From the NCBI RefSeq assembly GCF_041725775.1, contig NZ_JBEUEL010000003.1, positions 1 through 64,000 on the forward strand: a stretch of 64,000 nt of DNA, written 5' to 3'. The translations under genes and the position numbers were made by a program. The notes below the pieces were generated by a model. It was not told the origin of the DNA, did no database searches, and was given only the letters and a program-made list of their open reading frames with translations. This document shows positions 62,735 to 64,000 of this stretch, in pieces; within the stretch, counting starts at the first letter, position 1; the number at the start of each line of letters is the position of its first letter. This DNA is from Pueribacillus sp041725775 (GTDB lineage: Bacteria > Bacillota > Bacilli > Bacillales > UBA6769).

Positions 62735-64000
62735 ATGCTTGCAAATGATATAAAGGAAGCATTAGTAAATATCGTAGGAAAGGAAAATGTAACAGATTCG
62801 AAAGCTAGTTTACTCGTTTACTCTTACGACGCTACACCACAGTTTCAATCGTTACCAGATGCGGTCATTTCGCCAAGAAATACGCAAGAAGTTAGTGAAA
62901 TTGTGAAACTGTGTAATGAGTATAAAGTTCCGATTGTTCCTAGAGGTTCAGGTACGAATTTAGCAGCAGGTACTTGTCCGACTTCAGGGGGTATCGTGTT
63001 ACTTTTTAACCGTATGAATAAACTCCTTGAAATCGATGAGTCTAACTTGACTGTTACTGTACAGCCAGGTATTGTTACACAAACAATGATAAACGAAGTC
63101 GAAAAAAGAGGGTTGTTTTACCCACCTGATCCGAGTTCGATGAAAATCTCGACAATAGGCGGAAACTTAAATGAAAATTCTGGTGGATTAAGAGGATTAA
63201 AGTATGGTGTTACTCGTGATTACGTACTAGGACTCGAAGTCGTACTTCCGAACGGAGAGATTATTCGGACAGGCGGAAAGTTAGCTAAAGATGTCGCTGG
63301 TTACGATTTAACGAGACTATTTGTTGGTTCGGAAGGGACATTAGGTATTATTACGGAAGCGACTTTAAAACTTATTCCAATGCCAGAAACGAAAAAAACA
63401 TTACTTGCTCAATATGATAGTTTAGAAGCTGCAGCAGAAACGGTTTCCGCGATAATTGCTAATAAAATTATACCGACAACATTAGAGTTTCTTGATCAAC
63501 CAACACTTCAAGTTGTAGAAGATTTTGCAAAGATTGGTTTGCCGACAGATGTTGAAGCTGTTTTGTTAATCGAACAAGACGGTCCTGCAGAAGTTGTTGA
63601 ACGTGATATTGTCAAAATTGCCGAAATTTGCACACAACAGAAGGCAATTAATGTACAAGTCGCAAACTCTGATGAAGAAGCACACGATTTAAAAGAGGCA
63701 AGACGTACAGCATTGTCGGCCCTTGCACGCTTGAAACCAACGACCATTTTAGAAGATGCGACAGTACCGCGTTCAGAAATTGCGACGATGGTAAATGCAA
63801 TTAATGAAATAGCTGAAAAATATGATGTAACGATTTGCACATTTGGACATGCGGGTGATGGAAACTTACACCCGACGTGTATAACCGATGTTCGTAACGA
63901 AGCTGAAATTAAACGCGTTGAACAAGCCTTTGAAGAAATTTTTGCAAAAGCAATTTCGTTAGGTGGTACGATTACCGGCGAACACGGAGTCGGAGAAGTG
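62735..64000 (+). CDS. glcD: glycolate oxidase FAD subunit GlcD, 3' end outside the window
   Basis: At least 422 codons of the FAD subunit of glycolate oxidase, which oxidises glycolate to glyoxylate with electrons to the respiratory chain. FAD-binding loop VPIVPRGSGTNLAAGT (about residue 70), then GGNLNENSGGLRGLKYGVTRD (parts, about 147) and VGSEGTLGIITEA (about 205). Near the cut, TICTFGHAGDGNLHPT and GGTITGEHGVGE are present. Full length is usually about 470 residues, so roughly 50 are missing. ATAGGTGATG precedes the start. The FeS and FAD subunits GlcF and GlcE probably follow beyond the window. Confidence 0.93.
   Translation, partial: MLANDIKEALVNIVGKENVTDSKASLLVYSYDATPQFQSLPDAVISPRNTQEVSEIVKLCNEYKVPIVPRGSGTNLAAGTCPTSGGIVLLFNRMNKLLEIDESNLTVTVQPGIVTQTMINEVEKRGLFYPPDPSSMKISTIGGNLNENSGGLRGLKYGVTRDYVLGLEVVLPNGEIIRTGGKLAKDVAGYDLTRLFVGSEGTLGIITEATLKLIPMPETKKTLLAQYDSLEAAAETVSAIIANKIIPTTLEFLDQPTLQVVEDFAKIGLPTDVEAVLLIEQDGPAEVVERDIVKIAEICTQQKAINVQVANSDEEAHDLKEARRTALSALARLKPTTILEDATVPRSEIATMVNAINEIAEKYDVTICTFGHAGDGNLHPTCITDVRNEAEIKRVEQAFEEIFAKAISLGGTITGEHGVGEV

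Overview
The window looks like chromosomal DNA of a low-GC, spore-forming Bacillaceae. Evidence: a complete sigY-yxlCDEFG operon with its autoregulatory promoter, the yrrN/yrrO (trhP1/trhP2) pair, an S-box (SAM-I) riboswitch before a YxjG/H-type methionine synthase, a PerR-like box before a KatA-type catalase, strong AGGAGG ribosome sites with frequent TTG/GTG starts, and a Bacillus-type small Pro/Gly-rich protein. No rRNA, tRNA or CRISPR array was seen.

Layout. 1-943 is the end of an IS21-family element. 1273-6313 is a two-gene McrBC-like (McrB plus DUF2357/PD-(D/E)XK) type IV restriction module. 6621-8141 is mqo, followed by a terminator and, right behind it, a dead class C group II intron (about 8190-9846) that holds a roughly 250-bp IS/MITE-like insert. 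9847-11341 is decayed DNA. 11342-15869 carries a PNAG-type polysaccharide synthase and deacetylase, a divergent membrane protein and a GH18 hydrolase. 15870-18100 is a graveyard (SDR remnant, zeta-toxin kinase pseudogene) around a small conserved protein. 18117-26520 holds a DUF3298-type protein, a nitrilase, an FAD amine oxidase, a broken TauE/SafE exporter, and a sulfonate/taurine-type ABC transporter with a class III aminotransferase. 26920-28133 is a broken EAL-HDOD regulator. 28299-31447 has the SAM-riboswitch methionine synthase, htpX and lemA. 31661-32304 is a macrodomain protein with a possible 27-aa downstream peptide, followed by a TetR relic. 33097-37371 holds three tandem paralogous lipoproteins and a repeat lipoprotein. 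37529-40384 is trhP1-trhP2 and an FMN reductase. 40465-46532 is a glp-like operon (aldehyde dehydrogenase, alkylglycerone-phosphate-synthase-like flavoenzyme, FGGY kinase, GlpD). 46660-47012 has scrambled penicillin-acylase fragments, then an amidase. 48828-52010 is the sigY operon. 52376-54754 has an MFS pump with its PadR regulator and a CarD protein. 55397-57247 is a run of four small zinc-ribbon/membrane proteins. 57309-59296 is an actin-like ParM/ParR segregation cassette preceded by five helically phased TGTRTACA repeats. 59342-64000 has a 44-aa protein, catalase, a CdaR-type regulator and glcD (cut by the window end).

How the genes work together. The window mixes intact housekeeping or stress operons with an unusual load of decayed genes (at least eight), suggesting a chromosome under relaxed selection near mobile DNA. 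The items most worth following are the chromosomal ParM/ParR locus with its repeat array, the six copies of an unrecognised domain in the tandem lipoproteins, the AGPS-like enzyme inside a glycerol-phosphate operon, and a deacetylase gene whose only plausible start codon is ATT. No function was tested; assignments rest on motif recognition, gene order and reading-frame inspection.
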